DNA of 41,035 nt from Bordetella parapertussis (GCA_945901225.1 CAMDKR010000002.1:1-41035), one strand, 5' to 3'. Positions 20,568 to 27,665 are shown, numbered from the stretch's first letter. Notes: generated by a model from the letters alone, not told the origin. A program made the numbers and translations.

Positions 20568-21722
20568 ATGGGAACCCAACTTGGTAAATACAGTGTGTTT
20601 CAGCGCATCACGCCGCTGGTCAAAGGCTTTGACACTGTTTTAGGCTTTGCGGTTTTGTTGCTGGCCGTTGTTGGATTGCTGACCATTTATTCATCGGGCT
20701 ACTCCGAAGGGCAGCGTTTTCTGGACCATGGCCGAAATATGCTGATTGCCTGCATCATCATGTTTGTGGTGGCGCAAATTCCCCCCCAACGAATGATGTC
20801 CTTGGCCGTACCCATTTACACCGTGGGATTGGCTTTGTTGGTGGCCGTGGCCTTGTTTGGTTTAACCCGCAAGGGCGCACAACGCTGGCTGAATGTGGGC
20901 ATCGTGATTCAACCCAGTGAAATCATGAAAATTGGTATGCCACTCATGCTAGCTTGGTGGTTTCAAAAGCGCGAGGGCCAACTCAGGACCTTGGATTTTT
21001 TTGTGGGCGGCCTGATCTTGCTTATTCCTGTGGTTCTGATCGTCAAGCAACCCGATTTAGGCACAGCCATCTTGGTCATGGCAGCAGGCTTGTATGTGAT
21101 TTTTCTCGCTGGCCTGAGTTGGTGGCTGATCATTCCGCCATTGGTTTTAGGTATTGTTGGTATTGTTTTGATTGTGATTTTCGAGCCCAGCTTATGTGTC
21201 AAAGGGATGGATTGGCCTTTTTTGAGGGATTACCAACAGCAGCGGGTATGTACTTTGTTGGATCCAGGGCGAGACCCTTTGGGTAAGGGTTTTCACACCA
21301 TACAAGGCATGATTGCCATTGGTTCGGGCGGGTTTTGGGGAAAAGGCTTTATGCAAGGCACCCAAGCCCAACTCGATTTCATTCCTGAGCGCACCACCGA
21401 TTTTGTGTTTGCGGCCTTCGCTGAAGAGTTTGGTTTGTTGGGCAATATCCTTTTGTTAGGTGGATTTTTGGTGCTGGTGCTCAGGGGCTTGGCGATCTCA
21501 CTTGAGGGGCCGACCTTGTTTGCCCGCTTGCTGGCGGGCAGCGTGACCTTGATCTTTTTCACCTATGCTTTTGTCAACATGGGCATGGTCAGTGGTTTTT
21601 TACCGGTGGTTGGGGTGCCCCTGCCTTTTATCAGCTATGGCGGCACGGCCATGGTGACGCTGGGCTTTGGCATTGGTATTTTGCTCTCCATCGCCAAAGC
21701 CAAGCAGTTGGTGCAGTCGTAG
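20568..21722 (+). CDS. rodA: Rod-shape SEDS peptidoglycan polymerase RodA
   Basis: SEDS-family lipid II polymerase of the elongasome, normally paired with PBP2. 384 residues with about ten membrane segments. SEDS motifs: GAQRWLNVG, QPSEIMKIGMPL, KQPDLGTAILVMAAG and the loop FIPERTTDFVFAAFAEEFG carrying the essential aspartate. RodA rather than FtsW because FtsW is already in the dcw cluster and this has the short RodA-like N terminus. It stands alone: mreBCD and mrdA are not next to it. Its ATG is 40 bases from the divergent exonuclease start; no Shine-Dalgarno stands out. Confidence 0.93.
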   Translation: MGTQLGKYSVFQRITPLVKGFDTVLGFAVLLLAVVGLLTIYSSGYSEGQRFLDHGRNMLIACIIMFVVAQIPPQRMMSLAVPIYTVGLALLVAVALFGLTRKGAQRWLNVGIVIQPSEIMKIGMPLMLAWWFQKREGQLRTLDFFVGGLILLIPVVLIVKQPDLGTAILVMAAGLYVIFLAGLSWWLIIPPLVLGIVGIVLIVIFEPSLCVKGMDWPFLRDYQQQRVCTLLDPGRDPLGKGFHTIQGMIAIGSGGFWGKGFMQGTQAQLDFIPERTTDFVFAAFAEEFGLLGNILLLGGFLVLVLRGLAISLEGPTLFARLLAGSVTLIFFTYAFVNMGMVSGFLPVVGVPLPFISYGGTAMVTLGFGIGILLSIAKAKQLVQS

Positions 21723-21730
21723 CCAAACCT

Positions 21731-21752
21731 CAACCCGTGGCGCACAGGGTTG
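21731..21752 (+). terminator. Weak hairpin after rodA
   Basis: Inverted repeat CAACCC (21731-21736) and GGGTTG (21747-21752) around a ten-base loop, nine bases after the rodA stop. There is no T-run, so it would at best be a weak or factor-assisted terminator or a processing hairpin between rodA and tldD. Confidence 0.3.
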
Positions 21753-21776
21753 TTGGGCGCCTCCTACAATGGCAAT

Positions 21777-23237
21777 ATGATTTCACGCGAACCTACCCTC
21801 GAGCGATTGACCATCGCGCAAAACCTGCTGCTTACGCCTTACGGCTTGGACGAATCCCACCTCACCCAAGCTTTGTCGGCCATCCGTGCCCACCAAGTCG
21901 ATGACGCTGATTTGTACTTTCAGTACACCCGCTCCGAAGGTTGGAGCTTGGAAGAGGGCATTGTCAAAACCGGTTCTTTCAGTATCGACCAAGGTGTGGG
22001 TGTGCGCGCGGTCAGCGGCGAGAAAACTGCCTTTGCCTATTCTGACGATATTTCCATGGCGTCACTCATGGACGCAGCGCACACTGTTCGCAGCATCGCC
22101 TCGGCGGGTTTGAGTGCCAGCACCCACGTACCTGCAAGGGTCATCGCGCCCAGTCGTCAGCTTTACCACGGGCTAGACCCCATCGGCAGTTTGGACAGCA
22201 CAGCCAAAGTTCAGTTGCTCGAGCGCATGGAAAAGCAAGCCCGTGCCAAAGACCCACGTGTGGTGCAAGTCATGGCTGGATTGGCCAGCGAGTACGACGT
22301 GGTGATGGTGGCGCGAGCTGATGGCACCTTGGCGGCCGATGTGCGTCCCTTGGTCCGCTTGTCCTTGTCGGTCATCGTCGAGCAAAACGGTCGTCGTGAA
22401 AGTGGCTCGGCCGGCGGCGGTGGCCGCTTTGGTTTGGCGCATTTTGATACGGCTTGCCTCACCCGTTACGTGGACGAAGCTGTAGGCTCTGCTCTCACCA
22501 ATTTAGAAGCACGCCCTGCACCTGCGGGTGAAATGACCGTGGTGCTGGGTTCGGGTTGGCCTGGCATTTTGTTGCATGAAGCCATCGGCCATGGGCTGGA
22601 GGGCGACTTCAACCGCAAAGGTTCAAGCGCATTCAGCGGCAAGATTGGCCAACGTGTGGCCGCCAAAGGCGTCACCGTGTTGGACGACGGCACCATCGCC
22701 GATCGACGCGGCTCGCTCAATGTGGACGATGAAGGCCACGCCAGTCAAAAAAATGTGCTGATTGAAGATGGCATCTTGGTGGGCTATATCCAAGACAGTT
22801 TGAACGCCCGTCTGATGGGTGTTGCCCCCACGGGCAACGGTAGACGCGAAAGCTATGCGCATGTGCCCATGCCGCGCATGACCAATACCTATATGTTGGC
22901 AGGTGAAAAGCCCCCAGAAGAAATCGTCGCCAGCATCAAAAAAGGTTTGTACGCCACCAACTTTGGCGGTGGTCAGGTGGACATCACCTCGGGCAAGTTT
23001 GTCTTCTCTGCCAGCCAAGCGTTTTGGGTGGAAAACGGGAAAATCCAATACCCTGTCAAGGGTGCCACCTTGGTTGGCAATGGCCCTGATGCGCTCACCC
23101 GTGTCAGCATGATCGGCAACGACATGGCGCTGGACCCAGGTGTGGGCACCTGCGGCAAAGAGGGCCAAAGCGTGCCAGTGGGTGTAGGTCAACCCACCTT
23201 GCGCATCGATGGTTTAACGGTGGGCGGCACCGCATAA
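21777..23237 (+). CDS. tldD: Metalloprotease TldD
   Basis: Zinc protease subunit that with TldE (PmbA) degrades unfolded peptides and matures some modified peptides. 486 residues. The zinc motif HEAIGHGLEGD is at residues 267-277, and the C-terminal VGTCGKEGQSVPVGVGQPTLRID holds the conserved cysteine ligand. The start is ATG 21777 (MISREPTLERL); the open frame extends to a start-like codon at 21750 in the rodA-tldD gap but that is not supported. No pmbA is in the window. The next gene region begins with the aro attenuator 30-45 bases after its stop. Confidence 0.96.
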   Translation: MISREPTLERLTIAQNLLLTPYGLDESHLTQALSAIRAHQVDDADLYFQYTRSEGWSLEEGIVKTGSFSIDQGVGVRAVSGEKTAFAYSDDISMASLMDAAHTVRSIASAGLSASTHVPARVIAPSRQLYHGLDPIGSLDSTAKVQLLERMEKQARAKDPRVVQVMAGLASEYDVVMVARADGTLAADVRPLVRLSLSVIVEQNGRRESGSAGGGGRFGLAHFDTACLTRYVDEAVGSALTNLEARPAPAGEMTVVLGSGWPGILLHEAIGHGLEGDFNRKGSSAFSGKIGQRVAAKGVTVLDDGTIADRRGSLNVDDEGHASQKNVLIEDGILVGYIQDSLNARLMGVAPTGNGRRESYAHVPMPRMTNTYMLAGEKPPEEIVASIKKGLYATNFGGGQVDITSGKFVFSASQAFWVENGKIQYPVKGATLVGNGPDALTRVSMIGNDMALDPGVGTCGKEGQSVPVGVGQPTLRIDGLTVGGTA

Positions 23238-23265
23238 CGGCGGCCCAAAGCGCCAAAAAAGCCTG

Positions 23266-23274
23266 TGCTACATT
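23266..23274 (+). promoter_or_regulatory. Extended -10 element ahead of the aromatic leader
   Basis: TGC followed by TACATT (23269-23274) reads as an extended -10 element. No good -35 box lies 16-18 bases upstream, which is tolerable for extended -10 promoters. Transcription would start near 23281-23282, at or next to the ATG of the leader peptide, so the transcript may be leaderless. This is predicted from consensus only. Confidence 0.4.
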
Positions 23275-23281
23275 AACGCGT

Positions 23282-23350
23282 ATGGCTTCTTTGCATTTTT
23301 ACTTTGCTTATTTTTTCTTCTCACGCTTTACCGGCGGTCGAGAGGTCTGA
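23282..23350 (+). CDS. Phe/Tyr-rich leader peptide of the DAHP synthase attenuator
   Basis: Short ORF of 22 codons beginning MASLHFYFAYFFFSRF and ending in TGA at 23348-23350. Eight of 22 residues are aromatic: six Phe and two Tyr, with seven of them packed in codons 6-13 (23297-23320). It lies directly upstream of a terminator and a DAHP synthase gene, the first enzyme of the pathway that makes Phe and Tyr. The arrangement matches classical amino-acid leader peptides such as that of pheA. No Shine-Dalgarno is seen upstream; initiation may be leaderless. The peptide itself probably has no function beyond positioning ribosomes. Confidence 0.8.
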   Translation: MASLHFYFAYFFFSRFTGGREV

Positions 23351-23406
23351 ACGCAAACAACGCTTAGAACCCCGAACCAACCGCCGGCCTCCGGCGGTTT
23401 TTTTTT
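23331..23406 (+). promoter_or_regulatory. Transcription attenuator: antiterminator/terminator switch
   Basis: CCGGCGGT at 23331-23338, inside the end of the leader ORF, is identical to the 3' arm of the downstream terminator (23391-23398). It can therefore pair with the terminator 5' arm ACCGCCGG (23380-23387) and prevent terminator formation. A ribosome stalled on the Phe/Tyr codons up to about 23320 leaves this segment free (antitermination); a ribosome that reaches the stop codon at 23348 covers it, letting the terminator form. Thus high charged Phe/Tyr tRNA should switch the DAHP synthase off. Positions are seen; the mechanism is inferred from the trp/phe/his attenuation model. Confidence 0.75.
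23379..23406 (+). terminator. Intrinsic terminator in the DAHP synthase leader
   Basis: AACCGCCGG (23379-23387), three-base loop CCT, CCGGCGGTT (23391-23399), with a run of nine T residues at 23398-23406. A strong, textbook intrinsic terminator, placed 28 bases after the leader stop and 45 bases before the DAHP synthase start, so it can only act as an attenuator or as the end of upstream transcription. Confidence 0.88.
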
Positions 23407-23451
23407 GCCAAACCCTGTTGCCCCGATCAGAAACGCCTCCAAGGAGCTTTG

Positions 23452-24567
23452 ATGAAAACCCCCAAGCATGATGCTTATGCACCGATCAATGACCAGACCA
23501 GCCAAACCGACAACCAACGCATCAAGGACATCACCGTGTTGCCGCCTCCTGAACATTTGATCCGCTTCTTTCCCATTGCCGGCACGGCCGTTGAGAGCTT
23601 GATCGCCAAGACCCGCCAGCGCGTGCACAAAATCATGGCTGGTAAAGACGATCGTTTGCTGGTGGTGATGGGTCCTTGCTCCATCCACGACCCAGCCGCC
23701 GCCTTGGACTATGCGCGCCGCTTGAAGGTCGAGCGCGAAAAGTACGCTGATACGCTGGAAATCGTGATGCGGGTGTACTTCGAAAAGCCCCGCACCACCG
23801 TGGGTTGGAAAGGCTTGATCAATGACCCTTACTTGGATGAGAGCTTTCGCATTGATGAGGGCTTGCGCATTGCGCGCCAGTTGCTGATCGAGATCAACCG
23901 CGCTGGTGTGCCCGCAGGCAGCGAGTTTTTGGATGTGATTTCACCCCAGTACATTGGCGACCTGATCAGCTGGGGCGCGATTGGTGCCCGCACCACCGAA
24001 AGCCAGGTGCACCGTGAACTGGCCTCGGGCTTGTCGGCACCGATTGGTTTCAAAAACGGGACCGATGGCAACATCAAAATCGCGACAGACGCCATCCAAG
24101 CCGCTGCACGTGGCCACCATTTTTTGTCGGTGCACAAAAACGGCCAAGTGGCGATCGTGCAAACCCAGGGCAACCCCGATTGCCATGTGATTTTGCGAGG
24201 CGGAAAAACCCCCAACTACGACGCCGCCAGTGTTGCCGCAGCCTGCAAAGAGTTGGAAGCCGCCAAATTGCCCGCCAGTTTGATGGTCGATTGCAGCCAT
24301 GCCAACAGCAGCAAGCAGCACGAGCGCCAGTTGGTGGTGGCCCAAGATATCGCCGACCAAATGGCCGGCGGTTCACACAGCGTGTTTGGCGTGATGATTG
24401 AGAGCCACCTCAAAGCGGGTGCGCAAAAATTCACCCCTGGCAAAGACAAGGTGCAAGACTTGGCTTACGGCCAAAGCATCACCGATGCTTGTTTGGCTTG
24501 GGATGACTCCTTGCAAGCGCTGGACGTGCTGTCCAAAGGTGTCAAAGCTCGGCGCGGAAAGAAATAA
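23452..24567 (+). CDS. aroG: 3-deoxy-7-phosphoheptulonate (DAHP) synthase, class I
   Basis: Condenses phosphoenolpyruvate and erythrose 4-phosphate in the first step of the shikimate pathway. 371 residues, normal for the AroF/G/H family. Motifs: GPCSIHDP, YFEKPRTTVGWKG, GARTTESQVHRELASG, GFKNGTDG, and MVDCSHANSSK near the metal site. ATG 23452 follows a clear Shine-Dalgarno AAGGAG (23441-23446); a TTG one codon earlier is ignored. Expression appears controlled by the Phe/Tyr leader upstream. The symbol aroG is by family; which amino acid feeds back on the enzyme (Phe, Tyr or Trp isozyme) cannot be read with certainty, though the leader suggests Phe with Tyr. Confidence 0.95.
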   Translation: MKTPKHDAYAPINDQTSQTDNQRIKDITVLPPPEHLIRFFPIAGTAVESLIAKTRQRVHKIMAGKDDRLLVVMGPCSIHDPAAALDYARRLKVEREKYADTLEIVMRVYFEKPRTTVGWKGLINDPYLDESFRIDEGLRIARQLLIEINRAGVPAGSEFLDVISPQYIGDLISWGAIGARTTESQVHRELASGLSAPIGFKNGTDGNIKIATDAIQAAARGHHFLSVHKNGQVAIVQTQGNPDCHVILRGGKTPNYDAASVAAACKELEAAKLPASLMVDCSHANSSKQHERQLVVAQDIADQMAGGSHSVFGVMIESHLKAGAQKFTPGKDKVQDLAYGQSITDACLAWDDSLQALDVLSKGVKARRGKK

Positions 24568-24575
24568 ACAGCCGC

Positions 24576-24592
24576 CCGGGGCTTGGCCCCGG
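24576..24592 (+). terminator. GC-rich hairpin after the DAHP synthase
   Basis: CCGGGGC (24576-24582), loop TTG, GCCCCGG (24586-24592), eight bases past the aroG stop. A strong stem but without a T-run, so a non-canonical terminator or 3' end-protecting hairpin is likely rather than a certain intrinsic terminator. Confidence 0.45.
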
Positions 24593-24673
24593 TCGGTTGT
24601 GGGCTTTCGGCCGGGATGCGCGCGGGTCGCTTTTGGCACGACAGGACATGCCCATGAAGCAGATATATATGCC

Positions 24674-24697
24674 TATAATGTACATTTGAAAAGTACA
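24674..24697 (+). promoter_or_regulatory. Toxin-antitoxin promoter with operator palindrome
   Basis: A perfect -10 box TATAAT (24674-24679) is overlapped at its last base by a near-perfect 19-base inverted repeat: TGTAC (24679-24683) and GTACA (24693-24697), with TTT/AAA inside, differing from full symmetry by one base pair plus the centre. It covers the expected transcription start. No clear -35 box was found. This is the usual place for autorepression by a Phd/YefM antitoxin, alone or with its toxin. AAAGG (24699-24703) is the following ribosome binding site. Confidence 0.65.
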
Positions 24698-24709
24698 TAA
24701 AGGTTATTT

Positions 24710-25018
24710 ATGTCCATGTCCATTGCCCAGTCTCGACAGCAGCTCTCCGCCCTGATCGCAGCGGCCCAACTGCAACCCCAAACCATCACCAACCGCAACA
24801 AACCAGTGGCGGTGCTGGTGTCGGCCGACTACTATGCCCGCAGCGAAGCCACGGTCAAACCCGAGGTTGAGGGTTTTTACAGCCAGTGGCTGCTGCTGCG
24901 AGAGGCCTTTGCGCCGCTGGACGACACCGGCCTGGGCACTGTCGACGCTGCAGCGCGGCCTGCAGCCTGGCAACGCGAGAATGCTTTTGTGGAGCCCATG
25001 ACAGGGCCACGCCCATGA
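24710..25018 (+). CDS. Phd/YefM-family antitoxin
   Basis: Antitoxin half of a type II toxin-antitoxin pair. 102 residues. The N-terminal part (about residues 1-45: SIAQSRQQLSALIAAAQ, TITNRNKPVAVLVSADYY) is a Phd/YefM DNA-binding fold with the typical 'N/R-x-G/N-K-P-V-A-V-L-V-S' strand; the C-terminal half would wrap the toxin. ATG 24710 follows AAAGG at a spacing of six; ATG 24716 is a possible alternative. The stop overlaps the toxin start (ATGA). Likely autoregulated through the palindrome at 24679-24697. Type assignment is by motif only. Confidence 0.85.
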   Translation: MSMSIAQSRQQLSALIAAAQLQPQTITNRNKPVAVLVSADYYARSEATVKPEVEGFYSQWLLLREAFAPLDDTGLGTVDAAARPAAWQRENAFVEPMTGPRP

Positions 25019-25425
25019 GCGGAACCATCGTTTTGGCCGACACCAATGTCATCAGTGAGTTGGTGAAGAACAAGCCCGACACACAGGTGATGCGCTGGCT
25101 GCAGACGGTGCAAGGGATGGCCATCTCTGCCATCACGCTGGAGGAAGCGCATTTTGGGATGGCGTGGCAACCCAATGCCCGCAAGCTGGCGCTGTTCAAC
25201 GCTTTGGTTGAGCGTCTGCACGCTGTGTATGCCATCAGCCCGGCCATTGCGCAGCGTGGGGGTGTATTGCGTGGGCAATTTCAGGCCCAAGGCATCTCGC
25301 GCAGCGCTCCCGATATGCTGATTGCCGCCACCGCCATGGAGCACCAATTGGTGCTGGCCACGCGCAATGTGCGCGACTTCTTGGGATGTGGCGTGCAACT
25401 CATCAACCCGTTTGAGGCTGCTTGA
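25015..25425 (+). CDS. VapC-family PIN-domain toxin (putative RNase)
   Basis: Toxin half of the pair: a 136-residue PIN domain, predicted metal-dependent RNase. Candidate acidic active-site residues are D9 (VLADTNVISEL), E43 or E44 (ITLEEAHFGM), D100 (SAPDMLIAATA) and D121 (TRNVRDF), the standard PIN quartet order, so it looks intact. The start is ATG 25015, which overlaps the antitoxin stop; the frame is open further upstream inside the antitoxin but that N terminus has no PIN character. It resembles the FitB/VapC group by its DTNVISEL start. RNA target unknown. Confidence 0.88.
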   Translation: MSGTIVLADTNVISELVKNKPDTQVMRWLQTVQGMAISAITLEEAHFGMAWQPNARKLALFNALVERLHAVYAISPAIAQRGGVLRGQFQAQGISRSAPDMLIAATAMEHQLVLATRNVRDFLGCGVQLINPFEAA

Positions 25426-25443
25426 GCATCCCTTTTTGGATGC
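25426..25443 (+). terminator. Weak hairpin after the toxin gene
   Basis: GCATCC (25426-25431) and GGATGC (25438-25443) around a T-rich six-base loop, starting directly at the toxin stop codon. No T-run follows, so termination is doubtful. The remaining 150 bases before the mpl 3' end show nothing else I recognise. Confidence 0.3.
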
Positions 25444-25595
25444 CAAATTGGGCCTGACATGTGGGGCCATGCTGACGTTCGCAGGCCAGGCCTGATTTCG
25501 CCATGCCTCATTTCCGAGTCGCTCGATCACCTGTGATTTGTGGCCGTGTCTTTTTGACAGCCTGGGTTAACCGGTCGATCGGTGGCGCCGCAGGC

Positions 25596-27008
25596 TCAGG
25601 CCTGCAAAGCCTGCAGCAATTTGGCGTGAACCCCGCCAAAGCCGCCATTGCTCATGCACAGCACATGGTCGCCTGGGCGGGCTGCGGCCTTGACCTGCGC
25701 CACCAAGCTGTCGATGTCGCCAGCGGTCTGCGCCCTTGCGCCCATGGGTGACAAAGCTTCTGCGGCGTCCCAGTCCAAACCGGCGGTGTGGCAAAACGCC
25801 AAGTCGGCTTGCTCCAAGCTCCACGGCAATTGCGACTTCATCGCACCCAGCTTCATGGTGTTGCTGCGCGGCTCGAACACCGCCAAGATGCGGTCCGTGC
25901 CCACTTGGCGGCGCAAGCCATCGACAGTCGTGCGAATGGCGGTGGGGTGGTGGGCGAAGTCGTCATACACCGTGATGGCCTGCTCTCCCGCGCCCACGTG
26001 GCCGCGCACTTCCATGCGCCGGCGCACATTCTCAAATGATGACAAGGCTTGGCAGGCATCAGCCACGGCCACGCCCACATGGTCAGCTGCGATGACGGCG
26101 GCCAAGGCGTTCATTTGGTTGTGCACCCCGCCCAAAGCCCATTGCACCCGGCCTTTGAGGGCGCCGTGATGCAGCACCTCAAAGTCTGAAGGTTCGCCAC
26201 GCAGTTGCCATGTGGCATGGGGCGAAGCGCCAAAACCCGCCACCTCGCTCCATTGGCCCAGGCCCAATACCCGCTGCAAACTCTCTTGCTCGGCATTCAC
26301 CACCAAGCGGCCGCTGGCGGGCACGGTGCGCACCAAGTGGTGGAACTGCCGCTCAATCGCAGCCAGGTCGGGGAAGATGTCGGCGTGGTCAAACTCGAGG
26401 TTGTTGAGCACCGCGGTGCGTGGGCGGTAATGCACAAACTTGCTGCGTTTGTCGAAAAACGCGGTGTCGTATTCGTCGGCTTCGATGACAAACAGGGGGC
26501 GGCTTTGGCCCTTGGCTAAACCTCCCAAGCGGGCCGACACGCCAAAGTTCAAAGGCACGCCGCCGATCAAAAAACCGGGTGTCAGGCCAGTGTGCTCTAA
26601 AACCCAGCTCAGCATGGCGGTGGTGGTGGTCTTGCCATGGGTGCCGGCGATGGCCAGCACATGGCGACTCTGCTCGGGGGCATGCAGCACATGGTCGCTC
26701 AGCCACTGCGGGCCGCTGGTATAGGGCAGACCGGCTTCCAAAATCGCTTCCATCAGCGGGTAGCGTGGCGTGCCGTCGGGCAAGCGGGCGCGGGAAACCA
26801 CATTGCCCACCACGAACATATCGGGCTTCAAGGCCAGTTGGTCAGCGCTGTAGCCTTCGATCAGCTCGATGCCCAAAGCGCGAAGCTGGTCGCTCATGGG
26901 GGGGTAGACGCCGCTGTCGCAGCCGGTGACGCGGTGGCCGGCTTCGCGGGCCAGGGCGGCCAAACCGCCCATGAAGGTGCCGCAGACACCTAATATATGA
27001 ATGTGCAT
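25596..27008 (-). CDS. mpl: UDP-MurNAc:L-Ala-gamma-D-Glu-meso-DAP ligase Mpl
   Basis: Mur ligase of cell wall recycling: reattaches the tripeptide released from old wall to UDP-MurNAc, bypassing MurC/D/E. 470 residues. N-terminal HIHILGVCGTFMGGLAALAR and the ATP loop [13 protein letters not shown], then EADEYDTAFFDKRSKFVHY and YDDFAHHPTAI, all characteristic of Mpl rather than MurC. The start is ATG 27008 (MHIHILGV); the open frame extends 125 codons further upstream across the divergent gene but without family character. It pairs functionally with ampD at 38465-39046. Divergent from the 27060 gene with only 51 bases between. Confidence 0.95.
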   Translation of the reverse strand: MHIHILGVCGTFMGGLAALAREAGHRVTGCDSGVYPPMSDQLRALGIELIEGYSADQLALKPDMFVVGNVVSRARLPDGTPRYPLMEAILEAGLPYTSGPQWLSDHVLHAPEQSRHVLAIAGTHGKTTTTAMLSWVLEHTGLTPGFLIGGVPLNFGVSARLGGLAKGQSRPLFVIEADEYDTAFFDKRSKFVHYRPRTAVLNNLEFDHADIFPDLAAIERQFHHLVRTVPASGRLVVNAEQESLQRVLGLGQWSEVAGFGASPHATWQLRGEPSDFEVLHHGALKGRVQWALGGVHNQMNALAAVIAADHVGVAVADACQALSSFENVRRRMEVRGHVGAGEQAITVYDDFAHHPTAIRTTVDGLRRQVGTDRILAVFEPRSNTMKLGAMKSQLPWSLEQADLAFCHTAGLDWDAAEALSPMGARAQTAGDIDSLVAQVKAAARPGDHVLCMSNGGFGGVHAKLLQALQA

Positions 27009-27059
27009 GGGCGCCGATTGTAGGAGCGGGGGCTTTGCAGCCCAGGCACAATCTGCCCC

Positions 27060-27665
27060 ATGATGACGCGCTTGCCAGATGAAATCGCCGCTGCCGCCGC
27101 TCGATGGGTGGTGGAGGAGGGCATGGAGTATGGCCCGGCCAAAAGCCGCGCCGCGCGCGAGTTGGGCGCCGGTCGGCGCTCGGCCTGGCCCGATAACGAC
27201 CTGGTGGAACAAGCGGTGCGGGAATACATCGCTGTGTTTTGTGCCGAAAGCCAAGCCCAGGAGTTGGCGGCTTTGCGCGCCCTGGCCTACCAATGGATGG
27301 AGCGCTTGCAGGCTTTCCGCCCCCATTTGGCCGGGGCGGTGTGGCGTGGCACGGCGACACGTTTGAATGACATTTACCTGCAATTGTTTTGCGATGACCC
27401 CAAATCAGCCGAATTGGCGCTGATTGACCAAGGCGTGCGGTTTCAGCCCAGCGCGGTCACTGGGTTTCAAGGCGAGGTGGTCGATGCCCTGAGCTTTTCA
27501 TGCCCCTGCCCGGGTCTGGGCGAAGAAGTGGGCATCCATTTGATGGTGCACGACCACGATGATTTGCGCGGCGCCTTGCAACCCAATCGCCAAGGCCGTC
27601 GTGGGCGCGGAGATTTGAAGGCATTGCTGGCTTTGCTACAAGCCCCTGAGGGCGTTCAGCCATGA
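27060..27665 (+). CDS. Conserved-looking protein of unknown function, nucleotidyltransferase-like motif
   Basis: Function not recognised. 201 residues, no signal peptide or membrane segment. The N-terminal half (to about residue 80) is helical and acidic/alanine-rich. Residues 91-113 (AGAVWRGTATRLNDIYLQLF) resemble the G-S-x-x-R-G-x-x-T-x-x-S-D-I-D signature of polymerase-beta-type nucleotidyltransferases, but the second aspartate of the D-x-D pair is tyrosine, so if related it is probably inactive or altered. A CPCPGLGEE segment and a basic NRQGRRGRGD near the end follow. The stop overlaps the TlpA-like gene start (ATGA), so the two are coupled. From memory a similar gene sits here in related Comamonadaceae. 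Confidence 0.8.
   Translation: MMTRLPDEIAAAAARWVVEEGMEYGPAKSRAARELGAGRRSAWPDNDLVEQAVREYIAVFCAESQAQELAALRALAYQWMERLQAFRPHLAGAVWRGTATRLNDIYLQLFCDDPKSAELALIDQGVRFQPSAVTGFQGEVVDALSFSCPCPGLGEEVGIHLMVHDHDDLRGALQPNRQGRRGRGDLKALLALLQAPEGVQP

Noticed and set aside
24886-25014. Longer toxin start upstream of 25015
   Set aside because: The extra residues are an out-of-frame reading of the antitoxin gene and do not belong to a PIN domain; ATG 25015 gives an ATGA overlap.
25503-25751. 82-codon plus-strand ORF in the toxin-mpl gap
   Set aside because: Mostly antisense to mpl, no convincing start context, composition like other shadow frames.
27009-27383. N-terminal extension of mpl to 27383
   Set aside because: The extra 125 residues lack family character and lie opposite the 27060 gene; Mpl begins normally at MHIHILGV (27008).
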